From NCBI RefSeq assembly GCF_037975245.1, contig NC_092582.1, positions 5,496,001 to 5,560,000 on the forward strand: DNA of 64,000 nucleotides, written 5' to 3'. The DNA comes from Apostichopus japonicus (Eukaryota > Echinodermata > Holothuroidea > Aspidochirotida > Stichopodidae). The position numbers and the translations under genes are program-made. Positions 29,455 to 42,930 of this stretch are shown one piece after another. Under the pieces are notes generated by a model. The model saw only the letters and a program-made list of their open reading frames with translations, ran no database searches and was not told where the DNA came from. Position 1 is the first letter of the stretch, and each line of letters starts with the position of its first letter.

Positions 29455-32400
29455 TCAGAAATCTTCTACATCTAGGTCAAGGTCTTCATCTTCACCCCAT
29501 CCTGCTGGTTCCTGCAAGGAAAAATTTTGAGTAAAAGTTATCTTTAGACATTTGAAGTGTCCTCAAATAATGATTTCACTTCATTTGTTCATATTTCGAA
29601 TAAAATTATTATTTTCTATCGGAAGCCGTTGAGTGTCAACGTACAAATCTGGTAGTAGTTAGGCTATAAAGAATGTAACAAGCATCTCACTGTTATGGTA
29701 CATGACAAGTACTTATAGTCTGAAAATTGTTATTTTGAGAGCACAGCTTTGCAACTGGACCATATTACACTGAATAGATGGCTTCACAAATTTTATTCAG
29801 AAATCAGAAAAATATTTATATAGCGCCAACATCAACAACAGTTGTTCAAAGGCGCTAAAAGAAAGTTGCATGAAATTATCACAATACACTTGTTTAAACA
29901 GATCAAATTTTAGCAGTTTCTTGAATATATATGTACACAGTCTGAGCATTTATCATGTGGTTGGGAAGAGCATTCCATTGTTCAAGACCAAAACAAGAGA
30001 ACTAAACAAAACAAAAATAATAATATTCAGAAGATTACGGAGCAAAACACAACAGGCATAATGCATACCTCTACTGAAACATGTGCGTCAAAGTTTGCAG
30101 CATGCCCCCCCTCCGGCAATAAATTTTCAGAAGAAGTTGAAGCTCTCACGGCAGATTCCCCTGGCAAAGAAGAACTTTTTGGAACTTCCCGTGAATTACT
30201 GTCACTTTTCTGTTTCGTTTGAAAATGAAAGTCCGGTTCCATGTCTGCAAAAAAGTCTGGCTCGGTACTGGTGCTTCTATTTAGTTTGATCTCTGGTATC
30301 TCGTACAAGCCACCAAATCCATCTTTCGATTTTGAACTGGCCTGGACATTCTCCTGTTCCGTCCTTTCAGAAACACTGGGTTTGGATTCTTTTTTGTCTA
30401 AAGTATTACTACTCCTCTCAGATACATCATCACCTACTGACCAATCATATTTGTCATTGTTCCAACTTTCATCCCAAGAGTCACCTTTACCCGGTGATTG
30501 CATATTCATGACTGGATCAGCTAACGTCCCTTCTATCGGTTCAAAAGTTTCCTCTGATTCTTCTTCCCCTTCCCAATCCAGCCAACCAGAATCCTCTATC
30601 TCCTGGTCACCCTCTGTGAGAAACGTTTCCTTCTCTGCATCATCTGCTCTGTCTGCGTCTCCTGAATATCCATTGCTATCATTATCATCAGGGGATAACA
30701 ATCTGTTCTCTAATGACCTCCCAATCCTCATGGGACCTAGTGAAAGATAGACACATGTTACATGTGAAGAGCAGAGTGCATGATAAACAGAGAAGGGAAA
30801 TAAAATCAAAAATGATAAGAGCAAAGCAATTATTAACTAGCGAGAGGTTGTTGTCTAGCATCACCAAAGGGGATTGCCAACAATGTATAGGTCTTGATAG
30901 GCTCTGTTGGTGAAACACAGGTTACCTAGTAGAGTGGTACCTGACTAGCATCACCAAAGGGGATCGCCAACAATGTATAGGTCTTGATAGGCTCTGTTGG
31001 TGAAACACAGGTTACCTAGTAGAGTGGTACCTGACTAGCATCACCAAAGGGGATCGCCAACAATGTATAGGTCTTGATAGGCTCTGTTGGTGAAACACAG
31101 GTTACCTAGTAGAGTGGTACCTGACTAGCATTACCAAAGGGGATCGCCAACAATGTATAGGTCTTGATAGGCTCTGTTGGTGAAACACAGGTTACCTAGT
31201 AGAGTGGTACCTGACAAGCATCACCAAAGGGGATCGCCAACAATGTATAGGTCTTGATAGGCTCTGTTGGTGAAACACAGGTTACCTAGTAGAGTGGTAC
31301 CTGACAAGCATCACCAAAGGGGATCGCCAACAATGTATAGGTCTTGATAGGCTCTGTTGGTGAAACACAGGTTACCTAGTAGAGTGGTACCTGACTAGCA
31401 TCACCAAAGGGGATCGCCAACAATGTATAGGTCTTGATAGGCTCTGTAGGTGAAACACAGGTTACCTAGTAGAGTGGTACCTGACTAGCATCACTAAAGG
31501 GGATCGCCAACAATGTATAGGTCTTGATAGGCTCTGTAGGTGAAACACAGGTTACCTAGTAGAGTGGTACCTGACTAGCATCACTAAAGGGTATTGCCAA
31601 CAATGTATAGGTCTTGATAGGCTCTGTTGGTAGAACACAGGTTACCTAGCAGACTGTTTGCTGACTAGCATAACCAAAGGGGATCACCAACAATGTATAG
31701 GTCTTGAGAGGCTCTGTTGGTAGAACACAGGTTACCTAGCAGAGTGTTTGCTGACTAGCATAACCAAAGGGGATCACCAACAATGTATAGGTCTTGAGAG
31801 GCTCTGTTGGTAGAACACAGGTTACCTAGCAGAGTGGTAGCTGACTAGTATAACCAAAGGGGATCACCAACAATGTATAGGTCTTGATAGGCTCTGTTGA
31901 TAGAACACAGGCTACCTAGCAGAGTGGTTGCTGACTAGCATCACTAAAGGGGATCGCCAACAATGTATAGGTCTTGATGGGCTCTGTTGGTATTTCTAGT
32001 TTTGTATTTCTAGGTCACTTTCATTCCGTCCTGTTCTAACCAATAATTTCTTTGCCTTTTCAACAACAATAAAGCACAATTGTGCTATAATATTGTATCA
32101 TTATTTGCCACCCATTGCTTTGAAAACATCACACATACTTCATCTCCTGGAGCAGTTTCACCATGCGACATGGCCTCACCAACCAGAAGATTACAAGACC
32201 CTTTTATAGGTTAATTCTCGTGTAAAATGAATCCTGTAAAACACTTCACCTCTTTCCTCCCTTATCAACTAAACGGTCCATTTGTTCTGTCAGCATCATT
32301 AACTGATGCTAGTTTATTTCCGGGGATAACATTGATAAGTTTACAGCATGACTCAGATACAAATTTAAGTGTGGATATGTCATCAAGGCCAAATTGCTGA

Positions 32401-35400
32401 TGAGGCCTGCTCCTCAGTATAGAAGCAAATTGCTTGAGCTCACTCATTTTTCTTTCTTCAACTCAACCACATGTTTATTGTACTTTTAATCTCAAATGAA
32501 CAATAGCTGAAATAATTTATACCATTCCCTGTTTACAACTGAACTCGTCAACTCCATTTAACGATTAAATTTATCTTCTTACTTGTCTCTGGTTCCTGCT
32601 TCTTCGACCTCTTCTCTTCTCGTTCCTTCCTCCTCTGCTCATTTTTTAACCTCATCTCTTGTCTCTTCTCTTCCCTCTCCAACTTTCTGGCATCGCTGGT
32701 ATCTTCCACAGGACCTCTGTTATGTTCTTCGGTCTTGTAGATTGGGAGGGGTTGTGGGGGTGCAGTGGGGGTCATCCTAGGGATAGTGATAACCCCACTG
32801 ACAGCTGTGAGTTGCTTGCCCTGTTTTGCTAATGCTTGATTACTGTTACTGGTACTATCAGGGAACTGAAATAGACGAGAAGTCATTATTGACATTTGAA
32901 TGAATCGAGGACTATTTAAATGGCAGATTTATGTCAAACCCAAACACGTCGAAATGCTATTAATACCTCCTGGTGCATACGTCAAACCTAGTTTCCAAAT
33001 TGGTTGATCAAAATTGTAATTTTTCTCCATCTCCATCAGTTTTCTGTTTTTTAATTTGCTTTGTCATCTGGAAACTGATACCAACTGAATTGAAATAACG
33101 AAATCTTACTGAATTGAAATAACAAAATCTTACCTTTGGTCTACCCTCAACAAAATATCGGACTCTGTCACCCCCCACTACAACTGAAGCACCTAAGAAA
33201 GGAACCAGATCGGCCAGCCCCCGAAGATTCCAAGCGACCATATCATTGTTAGTGTCCTTCAGACCTACGAGAAGCTGAAAGTGAAAGGCATATGAAAGTA
33301 AAATGTAATAGCACGTAATGTAAAATTGTGGGAAATGGCAGGTATTGAGCTACCGGTATCTTACCAGCTGATGTAGGGCTAACTCTTACACACTATAGTG
33401 CAACTATAGATAAGATAGAACTCTATTTCAGATGAGATTTACTTAGGGTTTTGATTAATTCAGACAACCTCTGACAGAAATTCAAACTAAATTCTGATAG
33501 TCCTGCAAAGAAAAAAAAATCTCATTTTGCAAGTCATCGTTCTCAATTTTTTTTAGTTTTCAAGAAATTTACATTTGAATAAAGGCAGAGCAGATTTCTG
33601 TTCTGAAGTTTAAATCAACTTTGGAGGTCATCTGCCAGACGACTAGTTTATTACACCAAATTGCACACACTGCAAGAAAACTAGTTGCTATGGAAACACC
33701 TCAATGAAAAAACACCCACAGATATGCCAATACTGGAAAATCTCCCTTTTTCTTTCTGCACAATAAATCCAATGAATCAGATGAAGTTTGATATGTACTC
33801 ACCAAAGGTAAAATAGTTCCTTTTAGCACCTTTTGTTCAAAGAGATGTACGTAACCAGAAAAGAATTGAAGAAGAACGTGTCGTACATGGATTTCCCTGG
33901 AAGGGAACATCTGCAGTAAACTGGGTATAACATGTTCCTTAAACAGTTCCTCTGAGAGAATAGGATTCACCACTTGGGGGTCAAACTCTTTACCTCGTTT
34001 GCTGCTGTCTGTCGATCCAAAATTTTTTTTTTAAAAATTAAAATGGGCATAAAATGATCATTTATTTTTAAAAAGCACCATTTACTGCTACAAGGCATAA
34101 CCAAATTGTTTGTCAAGAAACAAAACAAGGATTTTAAACTTGCCTATTAATTGTATATTCATGTCATGTTTTAAGTAATGTATTAAGTCATGTATAATAA
34201 TTGTATATTAAGTTGTGTATTATGTCATGTATAGTAATTGTATATTTAGTCCAGACCAGATGCAATACAAAAATTTATTTGAGTCAAAGTGGTTAGACAA
34301 ATTAGGTTATTCTACAATTTAGTAGTACAACTGGCTATAGTTTTGGTGTCCCTGTTACACTGTCCATCACTATGATATACTTCATATAATTGCCATGTAA
34401 TTAATTATACCACAGAACAATTTAAATAAATTAACAAGACAAATAAATGTGTTAGAGTACAACAGATGACACAAGTGTATATACTATATATATTGAAATT
34501 TTTTCAATCCTAATACTTTAAGACTGATCAGTAATTCAATGAACACTTCCAACAGTTTCATTCTTTGTGGAGCAAGACACGAAACACACCACATAGGTAG
34601 ACCACAAAATTAAACAATGGCCTTCATTCAGCAAAAGTAGGCATGTGAATAACTGACCTTTGACCGGGGTAAGTACATGCGGAAGAAGCAAGGACACGGC
34701 TACAGGTTCTGCTATAGCGAAACTAGTTAGGAGTAAAGGCATTATTTTGGTGGCCACCAGATGTTGTGGAAGAAGATACAGCCTGGGTGCCAAACCTTCA
34801 AAGAAGAGATTCTTCTCAGATTCTGTTTTGATGGTGATGTTACGAAGAAAGCGTGTGATGACAAGAAAATCATTCCTGTATAACGAGAAAGAGGAATGGA
34901 CAATATATGAGTGAAACAATCAATTCTAAACACAGCAAATTAGCAATGAAACAACAGGGAATACTTTATCTAGTTCTAGTATCGCACAGCAATCTGCTAT
35001 CAACTATGACTAACGTTGCTACATTAATACAAAGGTGCATTGCATTTTTTATATGCAAAACCCAAAATATAGGGATAGAAAACTGTCCAAAAACTTCAAT
35101 ATTGACATGTAAAGTTTACAGCAAACTGAAGCATTTGATCAGTATTTTGTCCCCCACACAATTTTCAAATCTACTTTTAACACACATCTGAAAGTAGTTC
35201 AGAAAATTATCCAAACTATCCAATTTTGTATAATTTTTTGGAAACCCAATAGACTAATGAAACATCTCGCCCAAATTAAATTAAAATTCCCCCGTGTCAG
35301 TTTACCGAGAATTTCAAGAAGCAAATGCAACTCTCTTAGTTACAAGGAACATGCTTAAGACAAAATATGTGCAAGTGCTACTGATTATTAATTAAAAGTT

Positions 35401-38400
35401 GACAGCCATCTACCAAGTTTCACATCAAGATGTATCGAGAAGTAAAGAACGAATACTCACTTGAAGAACGGGTCGTTAAGTAGAGTCGATAGCTTTGGCC
35501 TTAGCTTTGGTTCTTCGTTCAGAAAGTCTCTCTCAATTTTCTCATTGAATGATTCGGTCATTTCACCTGGAAATGGATGAATTTAAAAATTTAACAAAAA
35601 AAAATTAAGAAAGAAAAGCTAGTCTTGTATTTCGAGTTAAAGGACAGCGATAATGGCATTAGGGGGAGTTTGAAAAATGGGAAAATGGAAAATAAAAAGT
35701 TACCCAGTTAACATCTTTCTGAAGTCTTCCTTGACCCTAGCTTACAATCACCATTATATTCTCTGTTTAATGGGCATTTAGGGTACAACAGTGTTGAGAA
35801 CGCAGGCACATTGCATGTATGAAGCGTTACAAGGGCCCATTGTAGCCTAACACTAGTCACTGCTAGTGAGGAACCTAATGTTATAATATAGTAAGTATTT
35901 GAAATTGCCTATGTGACAAATTAATGTTTAAGAAATTAGGTCGGGTTACCGTGTCAGAATGTTATAATACACAATTGTTCTGGTATATTCCTTATGATGA
36001 CACGCTGGTCTCGGGTTAACGTTGGTTTATGTGAAGTCCCGTTGCGCTGTGCACACATTTTCGTGGATTCTCTGGAATGTTCGCGAGATATGCAAAGGAC
36101 TTCCAAGAACGGTGAAACTGGGTCGAGTTGTTACTCAGGTGTATCGAGAAAGATCTAGATGATTCTTGACCTGGCGAATCGTATAAACCCCACCCAGATC
36201 GGAGAGTTTCTCAGTTTCTGAACGAATACAAGCGACGACACATATTATACCATTCTACTATATATCGTCAGTGCTCAACTGCCAGTAGTTTCTGAGGGAT
36301 TGAGATATCGATACCAAGATTGATTCTACACTTCCATTCAGAAGTTTGAAGAGGACTTTGCTGTGAAACTACAGTTTTCCAGTCTTTATTTCGGAGGTGA
36401 AGAATTTCTGTCTCCGTTGAGGAAGTTCGTTACGCCAGGAGTTGGTGGCTATAAAGCTGATTTTGGACTGACTCTGGTAATATTTAGTCGGCCAGAAGTT
36501 CGACTTGTGCTTCACTCGATTGTGGCTGGAAGTCCGTCTTCTATTTGGGAGCATCGCTGGAAAGAAGGTGACTGCTGTTTCTGGGATCGCGAGAAACTTC
36601 GTCAAGGACCAGTGAATTTCGCGGTACAACGGACCGAGAATCGTCGTCATCGAGGTCGTGGCCTCTGAGGGATATCGCCGTTGGAAGAGACCAGCGTGTT
36701 TTAAAGTGTATCCTATCTTGTTAAGTTTGTGAGTAATTTTCTATATATTTGTACCTGTAATTACCACTTGTTGTTGTTAGTTCAAACTCCATTGTTCAAT
36801 ATAGTTTACGTTCTCATTCAAATTCTCTAGACTTGTTAATTTGTCTGTGTTCCTTACGGAAACGAACCGAGGCTTGTGTCTCGTTACAAATTAATTATCG
36901 AGACCTCTCGCATTCCAACGTAACAGAAGACTTAATGAACAACTTACAGATGCAACTAAAACTCTAAATCCCAATTACAAACATTATGAAATTTAAGTTT
37001 GTTATAACAAATAACTGTGGCACTTTATGTTACAGTATTATTTTGAGTAAATTTATTTTTCCTTGTAATTTCTAAATACCAAAACTTTTTCTCACTGCCT
37101 CCTTATGTGACCAATACTGTTCACATTGCACAACTCTTCTTGAGGCTAAAGAAGACATAGACAAAACTGTAGATGGTTCTTAATATCAGAGCTAGGTCTC
37201 TGCTTCTCTCTTGAGTTTGATCATTGCTTTGACTGCCTTTTCCTTCTTCTATTCTAGCTTTCCCTCCACCCCCTCCCTCTCCTTCTCCTCCCCTCCGACT
37301 TTTTGTTTTTCTTATAAGTTTGCATAATATTTTCTGAAACTTCTTCCCTGGTTATCTTTTCATTTCAGCCACAAAGTTACATCTCTGTATTCCCATGCAG
37401 TACTTGCTATGTTTTCTTCTATCATAATATTTTGTCCTATTTGTAGCAGCAAAGACTCTTTTCACAATACTGTAAACTTATGAATATCTATGATGTAAGA
37501 CAGTAAGAGTATCCGGATTTCCATATTTTAATCAAATCATTTTCTTACCTAGATTGCCAATATGTTCAAGCATTTCTTGAATTAGGACTCCAAATGCATA
37601 TGCATCACGGGCGTGGCCAATGTCTGGAGCAATGGATGTCTTCATTGTTTCATCTTGCTCTTCTGGGGGGATGGCTCTCTTCAAACGTTGCTCTCTGCAC
37701 TGGTTGAGAAACTGAAAGAGATCACAGAATTTTTATCTTAGTTACAAGTGATGTTACAAGTGTATAAGTAAATAAATGTTAGAAAACTGACTGAGAAACT
37801 ATAAGTGAAAGATAATCATGAGCAAATCATGAGCATATCATGAGCATATCATGAGTAAATCATGAGCCTATCATGCATGCATCATGAGCATATCATGCAT
37901 GCATCATGAGCATATCATGATCATATAATCTATACATTAAGAACATATAATGCATGCATCATGATCAAATCATGAGCATATCATGAGCAAATCATGAGCA
38001 TTTCATGAGCATATATCATGAACAAATCATGAGCTTATCATGCATGCATCATGAGCATATCGTGAACAAATCATGAGCATATCATGCATGCATCATGAGC
38101 ATATCATGCATGCATCATGAGCATATCATAAACAAATCATGAGCATATCATGCAAGCATTATGATGATATTATGCATGCATCATGAGCATATGATGCATG
38201 CATCATGATGCTATTGTAACAACAGACAAAAAACCACCTTTCATCAACACAACCAACATCCCTTCTCCTCCCTTCCAACACCAACCTCAATACACACTTA
38301 CAACCAATATGGACGTCAAACTTTTACGAGGTCACTCACCGAGACTGTAGCATCTTCAAATTTACAGACGTGCTCCATGCCTCCCAATCTCCACCCTCCA

Positions 38401-40922
38401 TCTTTGCTACTGACATAGATGGCAGCAATGGAGACATTGTTGTGAGATACGCCTCCCTGAAAATAGATGAAGGCTAACATGTGAATACGAAAGCCTTTGC
38501 TGATCATTCTAACCTGTAGCACAACTACCCACAGTTGGTTACAACCAAGGACTCAAGGGTAGTCCTTTAAACTAGCACTCTGATATCAAAAGTCGAGTCA
38601 GAGTCTTCTTGTCTTCTTTACCATCTGTCTCTCGTTGTTTCCTTTTTGCTTTGTTTTATGGTATTTATAAAGGAACAATAATTAACTTAAAGTTTTACAA
38701 ATTTGTTAGCATTTTCTTTGTTTCAAAGACAAAAGAATTTCATATAATTTGAAAAGTAAAAACTTAACTACAAGGTTGACATCTAATGTGCCTTAGAAAG
38801 GCAGAGATTCTACAGTAGATTGAAAAGCAATCTGCATGTATACCAGGTTGGCCAGTTATTGGCCAGTATAACTCCAGACTAAAAAAAAATTGATCTGTAT
38901 GGTTTCATTAATCCATGGAATAAATGGTCAACAAAATTCATATGTGCATTAAAATTTTAAGACAAAGATGACATCAGGGATGTGCCCAGGATTTCCTGAG
39001 CGCTGGTTATACTGATTTTTGAAGGTGCTCAGATGCCAAATGCTGGCACTTGTGTAGCTTTTTAAGCACATACACAAGTAATAATAGTTTTGCTAACAAT
39101 TTACATTTTTAAATTTGTCTTAGTGAAATATATTACTGTACGTACCTGGTAAAAATTATTAGTTTGTTTCAAAGAGATTTTACAAGGGACCGATTGAGAG
39201 CCGTAAGTAATGTTTCTCGCATGCATAACTGATGCATTATTCTGTATGATTTAGACATAGGCTAGGCCCAATTTATGTTGAATATATTGTTAGGAATGTC
39301 AGGATTTTAGATGAAAATAGAGCTGGGATTCACGATTTTTAAGACAGTGCTGGGTGGTAATTTTTAGTGCTGGGCGGGGCCGCCCAGTGCCGCCCAGTGT
39401 GGGCACATCCCTGTGACATTATTTCATTTTTCCCACCAACAAGAACACTATAAGCAGATTTGAGCATACCTTATCATGCAGAAAAGCAAGAGCTTCGACA
39501 ATATTGAAAAGTCCTGAGCAAATTTCTTCAGGACTCAATCTCTCCAAAGCTAGCTCCAATGGTTGCACCTGCTCTGTTATTAGAAATGTGCCTTCTAAAT
39601 TCTTACAGCAGTCAAAGAATTTTAATATCGTAGGATGTCTCAGGATCTTCAGTTGCTGCCAAAAAATAATAATAGTTATGCTATGAAAGATATGTACAGT
39701 AAGCAATGAAAAGAATTAATTACTGTATGAGGTTAAAGCACTGGGTATCTATAGAGCATTTGAACAATATTAGCTATGTTGTCAGCAGTCCCCCCCCCCT
39801 CCTCCCCAGTACCCAGTACCACATTGTACCAATTGCACATAGTACAGTAAGTTTACGAAATGGGCTTTTCTTATCATAGACATTTTTGTTAAGCTACAAA
39901 TTGAGACTTAAATTTCCATCCCTTTTTGGAAATTTTGATCATTTGCGGTTGAATTATGTAGTGTTATGCTCCTATTCAATCACAGAGATAGGGAATATTT
40001 AGGTTTACATCACACTGCTATCAAGTGGGGCCAGCATGCCACTTGAGGGCCACAAGCCAGTTTTGTACAGCCTGTCAATACCTTCTCAAAAGCTTGTTAA
40101 GGCTGCCTACATGACCTTATGGCTATGGAAACATGAAATAGTTAGATGTATACTTCATGGAGTTTGTACAGGACCTTCTCTCCAACATAAGCATATCGAC
40201 AATTATCATGCAAAATTCTGTTGTTCTATTTCCTATAGGACTAAGGTAGTATGTCCAATTTTGTCACAGGAGTGGACTAGGTTTATTCTTAATGCAGTAG
40301 GCTATAGTTGCACTGCTGCTAGAAGACGGCAGGTAGGTTTGTATCAGCTTACTTACTATAATATGTCCATCTTCTCCACAGGAGTTGGCTATGTTTGTCC
40401 TTAAACTTAAAAGTCAAATGTTGTGGTCAGTAAATTCCGAACAAGTTAATTTTATTCTATAACCCCCAGAACGATTTTGAACCCACCCCTGGTTTACATA
40501 CATATAACAATAACATTGACAATGTTGTGAATTTTGTTAATGTTACTGATCATCAGTTTGCAGCCTTTACAGTTTCCATGCACTTTTGATCAAATTGTCA
40601 GCATTCATATGGTATAAAAATAGCATCTATAGGCTAGGCCTTACTGTATATTATAGTACTACAGTATAGTCAAAATAGTATTACTAATACTACGTCAGGC
40701 CTACAGTAGATTGGTGTAAATCTTAATTTCCAGGTTACAGGTGTTTACCCGCGTAGCATTCTTAATATGTTCTTCATCTTCTTCTTCTTTATTTTTGTTA
40801 ACAAAAACTGTGACTTTAGAACCATCTGACCTTCTGCCTGGATGAATGGACCAGTCTTGAGTATTAACATCAAGTGGTTCCCCTAACTCACAACTCTTCA
40901 GAAGACTGTTTTCAGCACCCAT
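29455..40922 (-). CDS. SCYL3: SCY1-like pseudokinase 3 (PACE-1)
   Basis: Eleven exons, all in phase: 40922-40749, 39655-39470, 38456-38340, 37711-37549, 35566-35461, 34875-34658, 34008-33803, 33274-33134, 32865-32583, 30736-30069, 29511-29455 (TGA), giving 772 aa. The N-terminus MGAENSLLKSCELGEP parallels human SCYL3 (MGSENSALKSYTLREP) and keeps Gly2 for probable myristoylation. A degenerate kinase fold follows: LRHPTILKF, TEQVQPLELALE, SHNNVSIAAIYVS in place of HRD, and LGGME in place of DFG, so catalysis is not expected. Exons 5-8 are helical HEAT-like repeats (FLVITRFLRN, EPVAVSLLLPHVL, ASVVVGGDRVRYF). Exon 9 ends in a basic, charged helix (RKLEREEKRQEM). Exon 10 is long, acidic and disordered, with WLDWEGEEESEE; the tail is GWGEDEDLDLDVEDF. 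Known family role: Golgi/lamellipodial protein that binds ezrin. Identification is firm. Confidence 0.95.
29821..29857. repeat. Small hairpin motif (TAGCGCC/GGCGCTA)
   Basis: TAGCGCC and GGCGCTA enclose AACAAC/GTTGTT, a compact inverted repeat in the last SCYL3 intron. It resembles a dispersed fragment common in invertebrate deuterostome repeats. Confidence 0.35.
30854..31992. repeat. 90-bp satellite, about 12.6 copies, in SCYL3 intron 9
   Basis: The word GG(A/T)(A/T)(C/T)(G/A)CCAACAATGTA recurs every 90 bp exactly, thirteen times from 30871 to 31951. Copies 1-8 are nearly identical. Later copies carry a second variant set (TAGAACACAGG, CTAGCAGAGTG). Each unit holds two inverted repeats: CCAACA/TGTTGG, and CAGGTTACC with GGTACCTG. 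All frames hit stops, so it is not coding. Confidence 0.95.
35960..36925 (+). mobile_element. Probable solo LTR in SCYL3 intron 4
   Basis: A GC-richer block of 966 bp begins TGTTATAATAC and ends CCAACGTAACA, with TGTTA/TAACA as inverted ends. It has a TATA-like GTATAAACC near 36181. It has no partner LTR, primer site or protein ORF, so a solo LTR is the simplest reading. Flanks are CAGAA (left) and GAAGA (right), not a clean 5-bp duplication, so the exact borders are uncertain. Confidence 0.45.
37817..38217. repeat. Palindromic minisatellite (ATCATGAGCATATC, ATGCATGC)
   Basis: About 400 bp of irregular units built from ATCATGAGCATATC, ATCATGCATGC and AACAAATC in SCYL3 intron 3. TCATGA and ATGCAT are both self-complementary hexamers, so the array can fold on itself. 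Confidence 0.9.
38975..39413 (-). mobile_element. Non-autonomous DNA transposon (CAGGGATG family), copy 2
   Basis: Ends CAGGGATGTGCCCA and GTGGGCACATCCCTG; interior matches copy 1 in reverse orientation. TGACAT occurs immediately on both sides (38969-38974 and 39414-39419), a likely target duplication of at least 6 bp. It lies in SCYL3 intron 2. Confidence 0.8.
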
Positions 40923-41563
40923 CGCTATAAGTATAACCTAGGCCAACGTAGATTTATTTACGTCAGTTCACAGGTAGGCTCATCCAAGTCCTCTGTAATA
41001 TGGAGAAAAGGTTTCACATGACTGTTTGGCCCTAGCATAGGGTAATGTTAAAATTTATATAATATTATTGCAACGGATACGATGAACAAGTGTGTAGGCC
41101 TAACTCTAACTGTGTTATTGTGTACTACTTCATCTCAAGCTAGTAACACTGATAATAATACAATACATGTGTTGGTTGTACACCCATTCCCATGTTCCCT
41201 GCAATAATGAAAACGTTGTGACGGTGGGCGCACGTAACTTAAAATTGTACTATGCCATCCGAGCAGGAAGATCGCAGTTCCGCAACAAGGGATACAGTAT
41301 GTAACACATATTTTTCAAAACGCATTGCGTTTCTAGTTTGGTAAAATATCAACCTTATTACTGATCATATGATGAAAGTATTCCTCATATGTGCCATGTT
41401 TGGTCTTCGGTCATGCATCCATGCCATGAACCATATAAAATGCAATTCTAAGTGATTAAAAATAACTGTATTAGTTAAATTACTAAATAAGGCAATCAAG
41501 TAAAATGTGAGAGCCCCAAATTCTTGATGTTAGAAATGGATGTAAATTTCACCATTACCCAAC

Positions 41564-42930
41564 ACCAGAGCTCCCAACTGACCCGCATTTCGCGGGTTGA
41601 ACCCGCATTCTAACACCCAAACCCGCTGATCCGCGCAAGCGTCCGAAAAACCCGCATTGTAATTGTCAAGTATACATAAAAGCAACTGCATCAAATTTTG
41701 ACTTAGCAACCATCATTTCTTTAGCATTTAGCATAATTTAATAGAGTATAAAACCTCCTTTACAGCATCAATTGAACCTCAAATTAGCCTATATTTCTTT
41801 TCATTGGGGCGAGCAGCGAACATTTTCATGCCACGGGAAAGCATGAATTATCACCTACTATTCAATTTATTGATGTTACACACAAAAAAAAAATGCATAT
41901 TTCTCAGAAAATTTGGGGTTACAAAAGCCTTTCTAAGTGCCACCATTTTACATGCATGTATAGGCATCACCAGGATCCCCAAAAAAATCAAAAGGGGGAG
42001 GGGGACAGCCCTCCCCTTATACCCCTCCCCCAGGACGTGGCATGGACCAGCAAGGGCGGCGGAACCGGGGGGCACAGGGGGCACGTGCCCCCACTTTTCC
42101 TCAGGTTAAAAATGTGCCCTTTTTCTACATAAAAATTGTACTCTTGATCACCTTATTAGGTCAGCATAGGCCTATAGGAGCCCAATTTGATTTGGGGGGC
42201 TGTAACGACTTGCCCGAAAAATATAACCAAACTTTTTCGCGGGCTCCGCGCGCGTCCAACGTCGCATATCATATAGGTATGCATCGGTTATTACACCGCA
42301 TGCCAATAACATACAATCATTTGCCCTGTGATTACCCTTCCATTTTATTTATAATTATTGGGGAAGTCGTTACAATAATAATGATCATAATAATATCATA
42401 ATTTCCAAAAATGCATTGCTATGTTAAATTGTGACTTTGTAATAAGCACAGGCGTGTAGCCAAGGGGGGGCGAAGGGGGCAGCCGCCCCCCCCCCGAGCA
42501 TTTTTTTTATATTTTCCCCGTGTGCAGGGACTTAGACTTTATAATGATTTCACCTCATTTTGTCTCAAAAGAAAACTGGTTTCCAATTTGCACATTGGAT
42601 ATTGCAGTGCTAGTATGCATTGTTTCCTTGAGGGGGGGGAGGGGCGTTGATGGAGTGATGTGTATACGCAAATAAGATACTACAATAAGAGTTATAAAGG
42701 GTACTAAATATCAGGCTGCATCAGTTCAATCGAATTTCTGCAAAGTGCCCTTCGACGTCGGTGCCCCCCCCCCCCCCCAGATTAAAAGTGCTTCCGCCGC
42801 CCTTGTGGACCAGCATTTGCCTTCTCAAGAGTAGGGAGCTATGCAACACTGTTTGGATGATATTCACTATTATATATAAACTGAGCCAGTTTGACATGAA
42901 CTGCAACACCGGGTGGATCACCATATGCGT
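41564..42930. mobile_element. Cluster of nested non-autonomous elements
   Basis: Includes a CCCGC-rich palindromic segment (41575-41660), a block like part of the CAGGGATG MITE (41960-42030), and an inverted pair carrying GGACCAG..AAGGGCGGCGGAA (about 42043 and, reversed, 42797-42812). A GTGTAGCC element with long G/C tracts lies at 42450-42500. G and C runs of 8-15 bp are frequent. No intact transposase frame was seen. Confidence 0.55.
42174..42405 (+). repeat. Dispersed ~280-bp repeat, copy 2
   Basis: Same family as 1892-2177, with an added 5' part (AGGAGCCCAATTTGATT, GACTTGCCCGAAAAATATAA). It lies inside the nested cluster. Confidence 0.65.

Noticed and set aside
30027-30824. A stand-alone 265-aa acidic protein
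   Set aside because: The frame is SCYL3 exon 10 with intron read-through at both ends; splice sites and phases fit SCYL3.
32265-32447. Extra SCYL3 exon encoding MSELKQFASILRSRPH
   Set aside because: Exons 9 and 10 already join in phase without it, and no matching acceptor/donor pair was evident.
40036-40404. 122-codon plus-strand ORF in SCYL3 intron 1
   Set aside because: No recognisable domain, no splice context, and it lies antisense in an intron; chance is the simplest reading.
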